DNA of 64,000 nt from Paenibacillus sp. MAHUQ-63 (GTDB lineage Bacteria; Bacillota; Bacilli; Paenibacillales; NBRC-103111): NCBI RefSeq assembly GCF_028765165.1, contig NZ_JARADB010000005.1:62001-126000 (forward strand). Direction: 5' to 3'. Shown piece after piece: positions 7,571-15,976 of this stretch; position 1 is the stretch's first letter; each line of letters opens with the position of its first letter. The translations under genes and the position numbers were made by a program. A model generated the notes under the pieces. The model saw only the letters and a program-made list of their open reading frames with translations. It was not told where the DNA came from and searched no databases.

Positions 7571-8242
7571 TTATAACGGCAATAGAGCGAGCGAAGCTTT
7601 TCCTTCTAGCCCCTCCACCATCGCGTGCCAAGCCTGCGGCTTGTTCTCCAATACGGAATAATAGCGCTTCAGGAATTTCACGACAAGCGCCGCATCCAGC
7701 TCGGTCATCTCCTCATCGGTCGGCAGGAAACAAAGATCGAGCTCTTCGACCGCTTCGCCGTTGTTCTCCCAGGACGGGTGCACATACGGGAAGTCGATCC
7801 GCTTATAGCCCAAATGCGACAAGACCTCGCGCCGCACGTAAGGATCCATCGTTTTCACGCCGCCAAATTCATGGCCCTCGATCCGGTATGGATCATAGAT
7901 TTCGGCGAACATGCCCACCATCCGCTTGCCGGATTCGGCAGCCAGCGCCTCCAGATCGCTCCAGCGCTTGCGCGCCAGGAAACGGCCGATCCCAAGCCCG
8001 GCTTGGCCGATGATCGTGAAATCCGTCATCGCGACCTGGAAATCGTCATAGTACCGATACTCCGTCGTGCCGACGACCTTCCCTTCGTGCACCGCAACGA
8101 ACACCCGGATGCCGGGGTCTTCCAGCGGTTCTTTCCACAGGCTGAATTCCAGCACCTCTTCGGGCGGAAAAACTTCCTTCATCAAATTGTGCATCTCGCG
8201 AAATAAAGGGTTATCGATACTTGTTATCCGTATGTAGTCCAT
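7571..8242 (-). CDS. GNAT-family acetyltransferase
   Basis: About 223 residues, a GNAT fold with a weak acetyl-CoA loop. The middle reads VFVAVHEGKVVGTTEYRYYDDFQVAMTDFTIIGQAGLGIGRFLARKRW, a beta4-beta5 region in which the usual R/Q-x-x-G-x-G/A loop appears as GQAGLGIGRFL. It is the last gene of a run nitrilase-GNAT-GNAT. The frame is open from TTG 8254, but that codon overlaps the Shine-Dalgarno region (GAAGGAG), so ATG 8242 is preferred. Substrate unknown. Confidence 0.7.
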   Translation of the reverse strand: MDYIRITSIDNPLFREMHNLMKEVFPPEEVLEFSLWKEPLEDPGIRVFVAVHEGKVVGTTEYRYYDDFQVAMTDFTIIGQAGLGIGRFLARKRWSDLEALAAESGKRMVGMFAEIYDPYRIEGHEFGGVKTMDPYVRREVLSHLGYKRIDFPYVHPSWENNGEAVEELDLCFLPTDEEMTELDAALVVKFLKRYYSVLENKPQAWHAMVEGLEGKASLALLPL

Positions 8243-8294
8243 TGACGTGCTCAATCTCCTTCGATTTCAAATTTTCAATTTCAAAAACAGACGA

Positions 8295-8996
8295 TCACTG
8301 CCAAAAAGGGTTTCGCCACTCCATCAGCAGCGCATAGTTCAGCGACTCCGCATCCTCCAAATAATCAGGTACCACCCGGACCGGCGTGCGGCCGCAGCGC
8401 AGGAGGAACGTAATGACTGGGTCCTTATACACCCCAGCTATGACAGCGTCGGCGTAGTCTTCCGCACTCATCGCCGCGGCATACCGGTGATATCCCGGCA
8501 TCCGTCCGCCGCCGAGCAGCCTGCGCAGCCCCAGATGAACGACGACTTCGTACATGGACTGCATCATCCATTTCCCAAGACCGAATTTGCGGTACGCGGG
8601 CATGACACCAATATCGACGATATATAGCGTGTCCCCGTCCGGGCGGTGCGTGCGGATATAGCCGTCATCGGTCAGCGCCGACCAGCTGTGGTCGGCCGCA
8701 TGCTCCTCATGGTAATCGACCAGCAGCCCTGTCAGCGAGCCGACGATCTGCCCCCCGACCTCCACGCAAAGCGCACCTTGGGGGAATCGGGTAATATGCT
8801 CCGTCAGCTGCTCCTCGTTCCACCACAGCTCGGACGGAAAGGGAGGGGGAAAGCTTTCCTGCTGCACCCGAATCAGCGCCTCGAAATCCGTTCGGCCGTA
8901 ATGCCGGATGACCGCCTCGACCGGCCTGCTGCCGTCGAAAACGAACAGCTTTTTATAATACAGATTAGCGTCTTTCTCACCTGCTCCTGCATCCAT
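8295..8996 (-). CDS. GNAT acetyltransferase, half of a split YhcX-type protein
   Basis: 233 residues of GNAT fold: DFEALIRVQQESFPPPFPSELWWNEEQLTEHITRFPQGALCVEVGGQIVGSL, then the acetyl-CoA loop VMPAYRKFGLGKWMMQSMYE. In B. subtilis YhcX and many relatives this type of GNAT domain is fused to a nitrilase-family domain in one protein of about 510 residues. Here the nitrilase is a separate gene 36 bp upstream, so the pair probably works together on one substrate. It starts at ATG 8996 behind AAGGAGGTGT. Confidence 0.8.
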   Translation of the reverse strand: MDAGAGEKDANLYYKKLFVFDGSRPVEAVIRHYGRTDFEALIRVQQESFPPPFPSELWWNEEQLTEHITRFPQGALCVEVGGQIVGSLTGLLVDYHEEHAADHSWSALTDDGYIRTHRPDGDTLYIVDIGVMPAYRKFGLGKWMMQSMYEVVVHLGLRRLLGGGRMPGYHRYAAAMSAEDYADAVIAGVYKDPVITFLLRCGRTPVRVVPDYLEDAESLNYALLMEWRNPFWQ

Positions 8997-9032
8997 CGCA
9001 TGACACCTCCTTCTGACCCACTCATAGCCTGC

Positions 9033-9890
9033 CTATGCCCAGTCGGTGTATAGGTCCGTTCTGCGGTCGCGCCATGTCGTTACGGAGCCTCTCTCGCGGA
9101 CAACGGTCAACAGGTCCAAATCCAAATCGGCCGTGACCACCATATCATTATTGATCTCGCCTTCGACCAGAATGCCCCGCGGAGGGAAAGGCACATCATT
9201 CGGGGTAATGACAGCGGCTTGTCCGAAATTCGCCCGCATGAAATCGACCGTCGGCAGCGCACCGACCGTGCCCGTCGTGACGACATAAATCTGGTTCTCA
9301 ATCGTCCTCGCATGGCAAGTGTAACGAACCCTGTGGAAGCCGTGGCGATCGTCCGTGCAGGACGGTGCGAACAGCACGTCGGCCCCGCGCGCGCGGGCCA
9401 TGCGGACAATTTCCGGGAATTCGACGTCGTAGCAGACGAGGATCGCAATGCGCCCTTTGTCCGTGTCGAACACCTGCAGCGAGTCCCCTGCCCCCATGTT
9501 CCATTCCTTCACCTCAGTCGGGGTGATATGCAGCTTCTTCTGCTCCGCGATGCGCCCGTCGGGATAAAAGAGGAAGGCCGTGTTATACAGCTTCCCCTCT
9601 TCGGAAGTAATGTGCGTACCGCCGATAATATGCATGCCGGACTGCTTCGCCAGCCCCTGGAACAGCTCCCGGTATTGCTCCGTGAACGCAGGCAGCGCCT
9701 CGATCGGCAGCGCCTGGCCCTGCTCATCGCCAATCGACATCAGCTGTGTCGTGAACAGCTCTGGGAACAGCACGAAGTCCGCCTCAAACTCCTGAGCCAC
9801 TTTCACATAATGCTCTACCTGCGCCGCAAACTCATGAAAACTATGGATGGTATGTAAATGGTACTGAACCGCCGAAACGCGCATTTTCAT
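9033..9890 (-). CDS. carbon-nitrogen hydrolase (nitrilase superfamily)
   Basis: 285 residues with the nitrilase triad: Glu in FPELF, Lys in KKLHITP and Cys in LVCYDVEFPE. It would hydrolyse a small amide or related C-N bond in the cytoplasm. A GTG at 9923 extends the frame by 11 codons, but the ATG at 9890 has GGAG about nine bases upstream and starts the conserved beta strand MRVSAVQYHL. It is the first of three genes transcribed leftwards (nitrilase, GNAT, GNAT). The neighbouring GNAT matches the other half of YhcX. Substrate not determined. Confidence 0.85.
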   Translation of the reverse strand: MKMRVSAVQYHLHTIHSFHEFAAQVEHYVKVAQEFEADFVLFPELFTTQLMSIGDEQGQALPIEALPAFTEQYRELFQGLAKQSGMHIIGGTHITSEEGKLYNTAFLFYPDGRIAEQKKLHITPTEVKEWNMGAGDSLQVFDTDKGRIAILVCYDVEFPEIVRMARARGADVLFAPSCTDDRHGFHRVRYTCHARTIENQIYVVTTGTVGALPTVDFMRANFGQAAVITPNDVPFPPRGILVEGEINNDMVVTADLDLDLLTVVRERGSVTTWRDRRTDLYTDWA

Positions 9891-9934
9891 CTCTTCATTC
9901 TCCTTCACTTGTGAACTTGTCACCGCCTTCCCGC

Positions 9935-10930
9935 TTAGGGCTGTAAGCGGATAAGTATTCTCCCGCGGACTTTCCCTGCCAGAACTTCCTGTGCTGCTCC
10001 GACAGCCTCGTCTAAGCCCACTTCCTTATAGACCATCCGCTCCAGCATAGCCGGTTTCAGACCGCCAGCTAGACGCTGCCAGATCGGTCCGCGAATTTCA
10101 GCCGGACAATAAGCCGAGTCGATACCTAATAAATTCACGCCGCGCAATATAAAAGGGTATACCGTGGCGCTGAAGTCGCCGCCTCCCGTTAACCCGCTGA
10201 GGGCAACGGAGCCGCCGTATTTCATCCGGCTCAGCACATAAGCCAGCGATTCGCCGCCGACGGGGTCGACACAGCCGGCCCAATATTCCTTGCCGATCGG
10301 CTTGACTACGGAAGGCGACAGATCTTCGCGCGGCACGACCCGCTTCGCCCCCAGATCCAGCAAGTACGCGTGATCGGCCGCCTTCCCTGTGCTTGCCTCC
10401 ACCTCGTAGCCAAGCGCAGCCAGCATCGATACGCTGTTGCTGCCCACACCGCCGGTCGCTCCGCGAACGAGCACAGGTCCCTTCTCCTTGCTCAGCCCGT
10501 TCTCTTCCATGCGATGGATGGAGAGCGCAGCCGTAAAGCCTGCCGTTCCGAGGATCATCGCCTCCCGATGAGACAGGCCCTGCGGCAGAGGGACCACCCA
10601 ATCGGCCGGAACGCGCGCATACTCGCTGAACCCGCCGAAGTGCCCCGTACCTAGCTCATAGCTGGTCACCAGCACCTCATCGCCCTCGCGGTAGCGCGGA
10701 TCCGCCGAAGCGGCGACCGTCCCCGCCAGGTCAATGCCCGGCACCATCGGGTAGGTGCGTATGACGCGTCCGTTCGGACTGCAGGCCAGCGCATCTTTAT
10801 AATTAATTCCTGAATATCGTACACGTATCGTCACTTCACCCTGCGGCAAATCCTCCATCCGCAGTTGTTTCACTTCGGCAGCAAACCGCTCCTCTGCCCG
10901 TTCCAGCATCAATGCCTTAAAGCTGTCCAT
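9935..10930 (-). CDS. YhdH/YhfP (AcuI)-type NADPH quinone/acryloyl-CoA reductase
   Basis: 331 residues, zinc-free medium-chain dehydrogenase. The N-terminal GroES-like part contains YSGINYKDALA and PGIDLAGTV; the Rossmann part has VRGATGGVGSNSVSMLAALGYEVEASTGK and ends GRILIRL. These are the usual marks of the YhdH/AcuI group, which reduces acryloyl-CoA or quinone-like substrates with NADPH. ATG 10930 is preceded by GGGAGG. The upstream neighbour is the gal operon, ended by its own terminator, so it is probably a separate unit. Confidence 0.85.
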   Translation of the reverse strand: MDSFKALMLERAEERFAAEVKQLRMEDLPQGEVTIRVRYSGINYKDALACSPNGRVIRTYPMVPGIDLAGTVAASADPRYREGDEVLVTSYELGTGHFGGFSEYARVPADWVVPLPQGLSHREAMILGTAGFTAALSIHRMEENGLSKEKGPVLVRGATGGVGSNSVSMLAALGYEVEASTGKAADHAYLLDLGAKRVVPREDLSPSVVKPIGKEYWAGCVDPVGGESLAYVLSRMKYGGSVALSGLTGGGDFSATVYPFILRGVNLLGIDSAYCPAEIRGPIWQRLAGGLKPAMLERMVYKEVGLDEAVGAAQEVLAGKVRGRILIRLQP

Positions 10931-11048
10931 CCGGCTTAGCCTCCCTGTTCATGAAGGATTGCATCAAGTGACTTGATTTTCCAACTTCCACCTAATTTAG
11001 TTTACTAGAATCGGGGTCGGGATTCAAAGGTGCGATTCGTTTAAATCC

Positions 11049-11084
11049 AAAAAAAGCCCCCGGCCCAAACCCGGACCGGGAGCT
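11049..11084 (-). terminator. terminator of the galKET operon
   Basis: On the minus strand a 12-bp GC-rich stem (11073-11084 with 11055-11066) is followed by TTTTTTT. Confidence 0.85.
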
Positions 11085-11089
11085 CCTTA

Positions 11090-12670
11090 CTATTGCTGCT
11101 GCGCAAAGCCCGCAGCCGCCAAAAACCGTCCGAACGCCGCTTGACCGGCTTCGTCGCGTTTGAACACGCCGGCGTCGAGCAGCACGTCCATGAACTTGCT
11201 GCCGACCTCCGCCTGCAGTACCGCCTTGGCGGCGTCCGCCGTCAGCGAGGCGCCATACTGCGCGAGCATCGCCTCGATCCACGCCGCATGCTTATGCAGC
11301 GGATGCGCGGCATCGCTCTGAATCGCGCTGCCGTAATCGGCTGCGCCGGTGAGGATCTGCGCGATATCCGCCAGCTCCTCTTGCAGTCGGCCTGGCAGCA
11401 CCGCCAGCCCCATAACCTCAATCAAGCCGATGTTCTCCTTCTTGATGTGGTGCAAGTGCTGATGCGGATGGAAGATGCCATCCGGGTGCTCTTCCGAGGT
11501 GCGGTTGTTCCGCAGCACCAGATCCAGCTCGTATTCGCCCCGCGCGTTATTGCGGGCGATTGGAGTGATCGTGTTATGCGGAACAGACTGTCCATCCTTC
11601 TCGCTGAAGGCGAGGATGTCCGCTTCCGCATCGCTGTACGCGCGCCAGTCGTCAAGCAGCTTGCTGGCCAGCTTGTAGATCGACTGCTTGCTGTGCCCGC
11701 TCAAGCGGATAACCGACATCGGCCACTTCACGATGGCAGCCTTCACGCCGGCATAATCCGCGTGTGTGAAGGTTTGCTCGCTCGGCGCCTTCTCCATCGG
11801 GAACTGATGGCGGCCGCCTTGGAAATGATCGTGATTCAGGATGGAGCCGCCTACGATCGGCAGATCCGCGTTGGAACCGATAAAGTAATGCGGGAACTGG
11901 TCGATGAAATCCAGCAGCCGGTAGAACGTGTTCGCTGTCGTTTTCATCGGGATATGCTTCTCATGGAAAATGATGCTGTGCTCGTTGTAATACACGTACG
12001 GCGAGTACTGGAAGTACCACTTCTCATTGTCGAGCTCCAGCGGGATAATCCGCAGGTTCTGCCTTGCCGGGTGATTCACCCGGCCTGCGTAGCCCAAGTT
12101 GTCCGCGCAGAGCAGACAAGCCGGGTAGCTGCTTTGGGGCAGCGTCTTGAGCAGGGCGATTTCCTTCGGATCCTTCTCCGGCTTGGACAGGTTCACCGTA
12201 ATTTCGAGTTCGCCGTAAGCGGTACCCGCTAACCAGTACTCGTTCTTCTGAATACGATCCATTCGAATGTAATTGGAATCGATCGATTGTTTATAGAAGT
12301 AATCCGTCGCCGCCTCGACGCTGACCGTCTTGGCGGTATGCCAGAATTGATTGACGACTTCGGAAGGGCGCGGCATGAGCATCCCCATGATGCGGGCGTC
12401 CAGCAGATCGCGGTACGTCGTCGTGTTCTCTTCCAGCAGCCCTGCTTCGAAGGCAGCGTCGAGCAGTTCTTCCAGCAGCGCCACAGGGCTGCTTAGCCGC
12501 TCCTCCGGCACTTCCCCGGCATAAGGCTCTGCCAGTCTGAATAGATCGAGCAACGCATTGCGTGAAGTATAGACATCCAGCCCTTGAATCAACTCATTCT
12601 GGATCGCGAATTGAAGAAGTCTTTCGATCGTCAGCGCCGTGTGCGCTGGCGCTTTCACTGTCCGTTCCAT
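11090..12670 (-). CDS. galT: UDP-glucose--hexose-1-phosphate uridylyltransferase, class II
   Basis: 526 residues, the length and sequence type of Firmicute GalT2 rather than the roughly 350-residue enterobacterial enzyme. Recognisable stretches are RIMGMLMPRPSEV, ICADNLGYAGR-like CLLCADNLGYAGRVNHPARQNLR, the PVGGSILNHDHFQGGRH active-site block and the VLPGRLQEEL segment. It exchanges UMP between UDP-glucose and galactose-1-phosphate in the Leloir pathway. It is the third gene of galK-galE-galT, 26 bp after galE, and ends at a strong terminator. Confidence 0.95.
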   Translation of the reverse strand: MERTVKAPAHTALTIERLLQFAIQNELIQGLDVYTSRNALLDLFRLAEPYAGEVPEERLSSPVALLEELLDAAFEAGLLEENTTTYRDLLDARIMGMLMPRPSEVVNQFWHTAKTVSVEAATDYFYKQSIDSNYIRMDRIQKNEYWLAGTAYGELEITVNLSKPEKDPKEIALLKTLPQSSYPACLLCADNLGYAGRVNHPARQNLRIIPLELDNEKWYFQYSPYVYYNEHSIIFHEKHIPMKTTANTFYRLLDFIDQFPHYFIGSNADLPIVGGSILNHDHFQGGRHQFPMEKAPSEQTFTHADYAGVKAAIVKWPMSVIRLSGHSKQSIYKLASKLLDDWRAYSDAEADILAFSEKDGQSVPHNTITPIARNNARGEYELDLVLRNNRTSEEHPDGIFHPHQHLHHIKKENIGLIEVMGLAVLPGRLQEELADIAQILTGAADYGSAIQSDAAHPLHKHAAWIEAMLAQYGASLTADAAKAVLQAEVGSKFMDVLLDAGVFKRDEAGQAAFGRFLAAAGFAQQQ

Positions 12671-12696
12671 GTGTCACTTTCCTTTCCTAAACCGGG

Positions 12697-13683
12697 CTAT
12701 TCCGCATAACCATTCGGGTTATTCTGGTGCCACTGCCATGCGCTTGCGATGATCTCCTCCAAGGAATCGCGGGTCGGCTTCCAGCCAAGCTCCGCTCTCG
12801 CCCGCTCGGAAGAGGCAATCAGCGTAGCCGGATCGCCTGCCCGGCGCGGCTCAACGACGGCCGGAATCGGATGTCCCGTCACCTTGCGGGCGATGTCGAT
12901 CACTTGCTTCACCGAGAAGCCAGTGCCATTACCGAGATTGTAAATGCTGCTGGGAGCTCCGCCGCGCAGCTTCTCCACCGCAAGCACGTGTGCGCTGGCC
13001 AAGTCGCTGACGTGAATATAGTCGCGCACACAGGTGCCGTCTTCCGTCGCGTAGTCATCGCCGTAGATAGAGATGTGAGCTCTTTGGCCCAACGCGACTT
13101 GCAAAATGATCGGAATAAGGTGCGTTTCCGGACTGTGATCTTCGCCGATTTTACCGCCCGCATGCGCGCCGGCCGCATTAAAGTAACGAAGGGAGACATA
13201 TTTGATGTCATGGGCCGTGTCGAACCATTTCATCATTTTCTCCATCGCCAGCTTCGTCTCGCCATACGTGTTCGTCGGCAGCGTGCGGTCGCTCTCGAGG
13301 ATCGGAATATTCTCAGGCTCGCCGTACGTGGCGGCCGTCGAGGAGAAGACGATATTCTTCACGCCGTATTGATTCATTTTCTCCAGCAGGCACAGCGTAC
13401 CATACACATTGTTATGATAGTATTTACCCGGGTTCGTCATACTTTCACCGACTAACGAATTCGCGGCGAAATGGATGATCGCGTTGATGCTATTCTCTGT
13501 AAACACGCGGTCTAGAAATTCACCGTCACGCAGATCTCCAACATACAGCTTGCCGCCAAGAACGGCCTCCTTGTGCCCCTGCTGCAGATTATCGACAATT
13601 ACGACTTCTTCTCCTTTATCCAACAGCTCAGCTACTGCATGCGAACCGATATACCCCGCTCCACCTGTGACTAGAATCGCCAT
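12697..13683 (-). CDS. galE: UDP-glucose 4-epimerase
   Basis: 328 residues, extended short-chain dehydrogenase. NAD loop GGAGYIGSHAVAEL near the N-terminus, catalytic SSTAATYG and YGETK (Ser/Tyr/Lys), and NLGNGTGFSVKQVI plus PRRAGDPATLIA near the C-terminus are all GalE hallmarks. It interconverts UDP-galactose and UDP-glucose. Its ATG follows the galK stop directly, with a GGGGAGG ribosome binding site inside the galK end, so the two are translationally linked. Confidence 0.96.
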   Translation of the reverse strand: MAILVTGGAGYIGSHAVAELLDKGEEVVIVDNLQQGHKEAVLGGKLYVGDLRDGEFLDRVFTENSINAIIHFAANSLVGESMTNPGKYYHNNVYGTLCLLEKMNQYGVKNIVFSSTAATYGEPENIPILESDRTLPTNTYGETKLAMEKMMKWFDTAHDIKYVSLRYFNAAGAHAGGKIGEDHSPETHLIPIILQVALGQRAHISIYGDDYATEDGTCVRDYIHVSDLASAHVLAVEKLRGGAPSSIYNLGNGTGFSVKQVIDIARKVTGHPIPAVVEPRRAGDPATLIASSERARAELGWKPTRDSLEEIIASAWQWHQNNPNGYAE

Positions 13684-14865
13684 TTACAACGCCTCCCCAA
13701 TTTGTTCGACACCATTGCCAATATCGCAAACGTAGAAGCTCGGCGTCAAACCTGTAATTTCCGTATATTCCTTGCCGACTTGCTCGATAAATGTTTGAAC
13801 GCTGTCTTCGTGAACCAACGAAACCGTACATCCGCCGAAGCCTGCACCTGTCATGCGAGCTCCGAGCACACCCGGAACCTTCAGCGCAGCCGCAACCATC
13901 GTATCCAGCTCCAAGCCGGTGACTTCATAAAGATCGCGCAGAGAATCATGCGAACCGATCATCAGCTTGCCGAAGGATTCGAGATCGTTCTTCTCCAGCA
14001 CCTCGATCGATTTGAGCACACGATCGATTTCTTCGACAACGTGCTGCGCTCTGCGGCGAACCGTCTCGTCGGGGATCAGGTGCTTGTATTCGTTGAACTG
14101 TGCAAGGTTCAGTTGTCCCAGCAGGGTGATAGACGGGAACTGCTTCTGCAGATAAGCGACCGCCTGCTCGCATTGGCTTCTTCTCTCATTATAAGCGGAG
14201 TCCACAAGACCTCTGCGTTTGTTCGTGTTGCCGATCACCAGCTTGTAGCTGCCGCTCTGGAACGGCACGTGGCGGTATTCCAGCGTGTCGCACATCAGCA
14301 GGATCGCATGATCCTTCTTGCCGTTCGCTACAGCGAATTGGTCCATGATCCCGCAGTTGACGCCAACGAACTGGTTCTCTGTTTTTTGCGCCAACAGGGC
14401 TATTTTGACCGTATCAACCGGGTACTTCTCCAGCGTTTCCAAGGCGAAGGCTGTAACAACCTCGATTGAAGCCGAGGAGGACAGGCCGGCGCCGTTCGGG
14501 ATTTCACCGTGGAACAACAGATCGTAGCCTTTCGTTACCGGAAAGCCCTCTTGAGCCAAGTGGACGAAGATGCCTTTCGGATAGTTGATCCAGTCGTCTT
14601 CTTCCCGATAAGCGAAATCGTCTATGGAAATTTGTTTGCGAAGTGCCAGATTGGTCGATGCAAATTGGACAACGCGGTCTTGTCTCGGACGAATGAGCAG
14701 GGTCGTTCCGAACGTTAACGCCGCCGGAAACACATAGCCGCCATTATAATCCGTGTGCTCGCCGATCAGATTGACCCGGCCCGGAGCATGAAACGCTGAA
14801 ATTGCCGCCCCGGAATCTCCGTAAATTTCAATAAACGTGTCTTTTAATGCTTGCAAATCTGCCAT
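13684..14865 (-). CDS. galK: galactokinase
   Basis: 393 residues of the GHMP kinase family. It has the galactokinase signature GRVNLIGEHTDYNGG (about residues 28-42), the ATP loop PNGAGLSSSASIE, and the C-terminal MTGAGFGGCTVSLV. It phosphorylates galactose to start the Leloir pathway. It is first in galK-galE-galT and divergent from an AraC-type regulator, with a promoter and repeat operators in the 199-bp space between them. Confidence 0.96.
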   Translation of the reverse strand: MADLQALKDTFIEIYGDSGAAISAFHAPGRVNLIGEHTDYNGGYVFPAALTFGTTLLIRPRQDRVVQFASTNLALRKQISIDDFAYREEDDWINYPKGIFVHLAQEGFPVTKGYDLLFHGEIPNGAGLSSSASIEVVTAFALETLEKYPVDTVKIALLAQKTENQFVGVNCGIMDQFAVANGKKDHAILLMCDTLEYRHVPFQSGSYKLVIGNTNKRRGLVDSAYNERRSQCEQAVAYLQKQFPSITLLGQLNLAQFNEYKHLIPDETVRRRAQHVVEEIDRVLKSIEVLEKNDLESFGKLMIGSHDSLRDLYEVTGLELDTMVAAALKVPGVLGARMTGAGFGGCTVSLVHEDSVQTFIEQVGKEYTEITGLTPSFYVCDIGNGVEQIGEAL

Positions 14866-14921
14866 TCGGGCACCGCCTTTAGTATTTAATAGGATTGCTG
14901 CAGGAGCAAGTTTGTAACTTC

Positions 14922-14996
14922 AGTATAAGAGAAACTGCAGCTATTGGCTATGGAGGCATGTAATTTCCACATGGATAAATGTGATTTCACACATGG
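14922..14996 (-). promoter_or_regulatory. gal promoter with AraC-type direct repeats
   Basis: On the minus strand TAGCCA (14945-14950) and TATACT (14922-14927) are 17 bp apart. The -10 is good and the -35 is weak, which suggests an activator. Just upstream of the -35 are two direct repeats, TTTCCACATGG (14964-14974) and TTTCACACATGG (14985-14996), about two helical turns apart as expected for an AraC-type dimer. The same area also shows inverted repeats CATGT-N7-ACATG and ATGTG-N6-CACAT. Confidence 0.5.
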
Positions 14997-15064
14997 TCCC
15001 TGTACGCCAAATATGGTACATTGAAAGGAAACCGAGGACCTCGCGATAGGAGTTGTGAGAAGCC

Positions 15065-15922
15065 ATGCCTAACAAGGAAAGCTATTATGTCGTTTCCAAT
15101 CCGCTGCCGCCCGGGGAAGGCGCTTTGACCGTCCTTTTTGCCGGAGAAAGCCAAACGAAGCCCGTCCACCGTCTGGGACCCAAAGTGTATGACTACTACC
15201 TGATCCATTATGTCATCTCGGGAAGAGGCGTCTTCTCCTCGCGGGGGGAGGAGTACGAGCTTGGTCCCGGGGACAGCTTCGTGATCGAGCCCGAGCAGCT
15301 GATCAGTTATGTATCGGACGAGCACGACCCGTGGCACTACTGCTGGATTGCCTTTACGGGCGAGCAAGCGTCCGAGCTGATCGCATCGGCAGGCATCAAT
15401 CCCCTGCGGCCTATCATTCATAACACCCGCAATCGGCATATCCCCGTTATTTTCCGGCACATTCAGCGGGCGCTGCGCACTAGGCATACGAATGCGCAAC
15501 TTAAGTCGATAGGTTACTTATACCAACTGCTAGGCGAATATTGTGAGGCTTTATCGGCCTCAACTGCCGCAGGATTTGTTGCTGAAGCCGAAAGCGACCG
15601 CGTTGTCCAACAAGCAATCCACTATCTCTCCACCCAGTACGCCGAACCGATCACCATCGAGATGATGGCCGAGAGCTTGGGCTATAACCGCGCCTACCTG
15701 TCCCGTCTCTTCAAACGGCATACGAAGGTGACCCCGGTGACGTTCCTGCTGAAGCTGCGGGTCGATAAAGCGCGCCAGCTGCTGCGCGAGCGGCTGGAAT
15801 TGACGATTGAACAAATTTCATCGTCTGTCGGTTTTTATGATCCGCTATATTTCTCCAAACAATTCCGCCGCTTATACGGCGTCTCACCAAGCGAATATCG
15901 CAATCAAATCAAATCGCTGTAA
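15065..15922 (+). CDS. AraC-family regulator, probable regulator of galKET
   Basis: 285 residues. The N-terminal cupin (HYVISGRGVFSSRGEEYELGPGDSFVIEPEQLISYVSDEHDPWHYCWIAFTG) is the AraC-type sugar-binding fold. The C-terminal 100 residues carry two helix-turn-helices (MAESLGYNRAYLSRLFKRHTKVTPVTFLLKLRVDKARQLL and ISSSVGFYDPLYFSKQFRRLYGVSPSEYR). It is divergent from galK, which suggests it senses galactose or a related sugar and activates galKET. That link is inferred from position and the repeats between the genes. Confidence 0.8.
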   Translation: MPNKESYYVVSNPLPPGEGALTVLFAGESQTKPVHRLGPKVYDYYLIHYVISGRGVFSSRGEEYELGPGDSFVIEPEQLISYVSDEHDPWHYCWIAFTGEQASELIASAGINPLRPIIHNTRNRHIPVIFRHIQRALRTRHTNAQLKSIGYLYQLLGEYCEALSASTAAGFVAEAESDRVVQQAIHYLSTQYAEPITIEMMAESLGYNRAYLSRLFKRHTKVTPVTFLLKLRVDKARQLLRERLELTIEQISSSVGFYDPLYFSKQFRRLYGVSPSEYRNQIKSL

Positions 15923-15934
15923 GAACGGCAAAAA

Positions 15935-15973
15935 GAGCTGCTTCAGGATCGTCTTGATCCTGGGCAGCCCTTT
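15935..15973. terminator. bidirectional terminator
   Basis: GAGCTGCTTCAGGATC pairs with GATCCTGGGCAGCCC around a GTCTT loop, followed by CTTTCCTTTAT on the plus strand. It separates the AraC gene from the convergent chemoreceptor gene. Confidence 0.75.
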
Positions 15974-15976
15974 CCT

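Noticed and set aside
11093..12232. A 379-codon open frame antisense to galT
   Set aside because: It lacks a binding site and conserved motifs; galT is well supported on the other strand.
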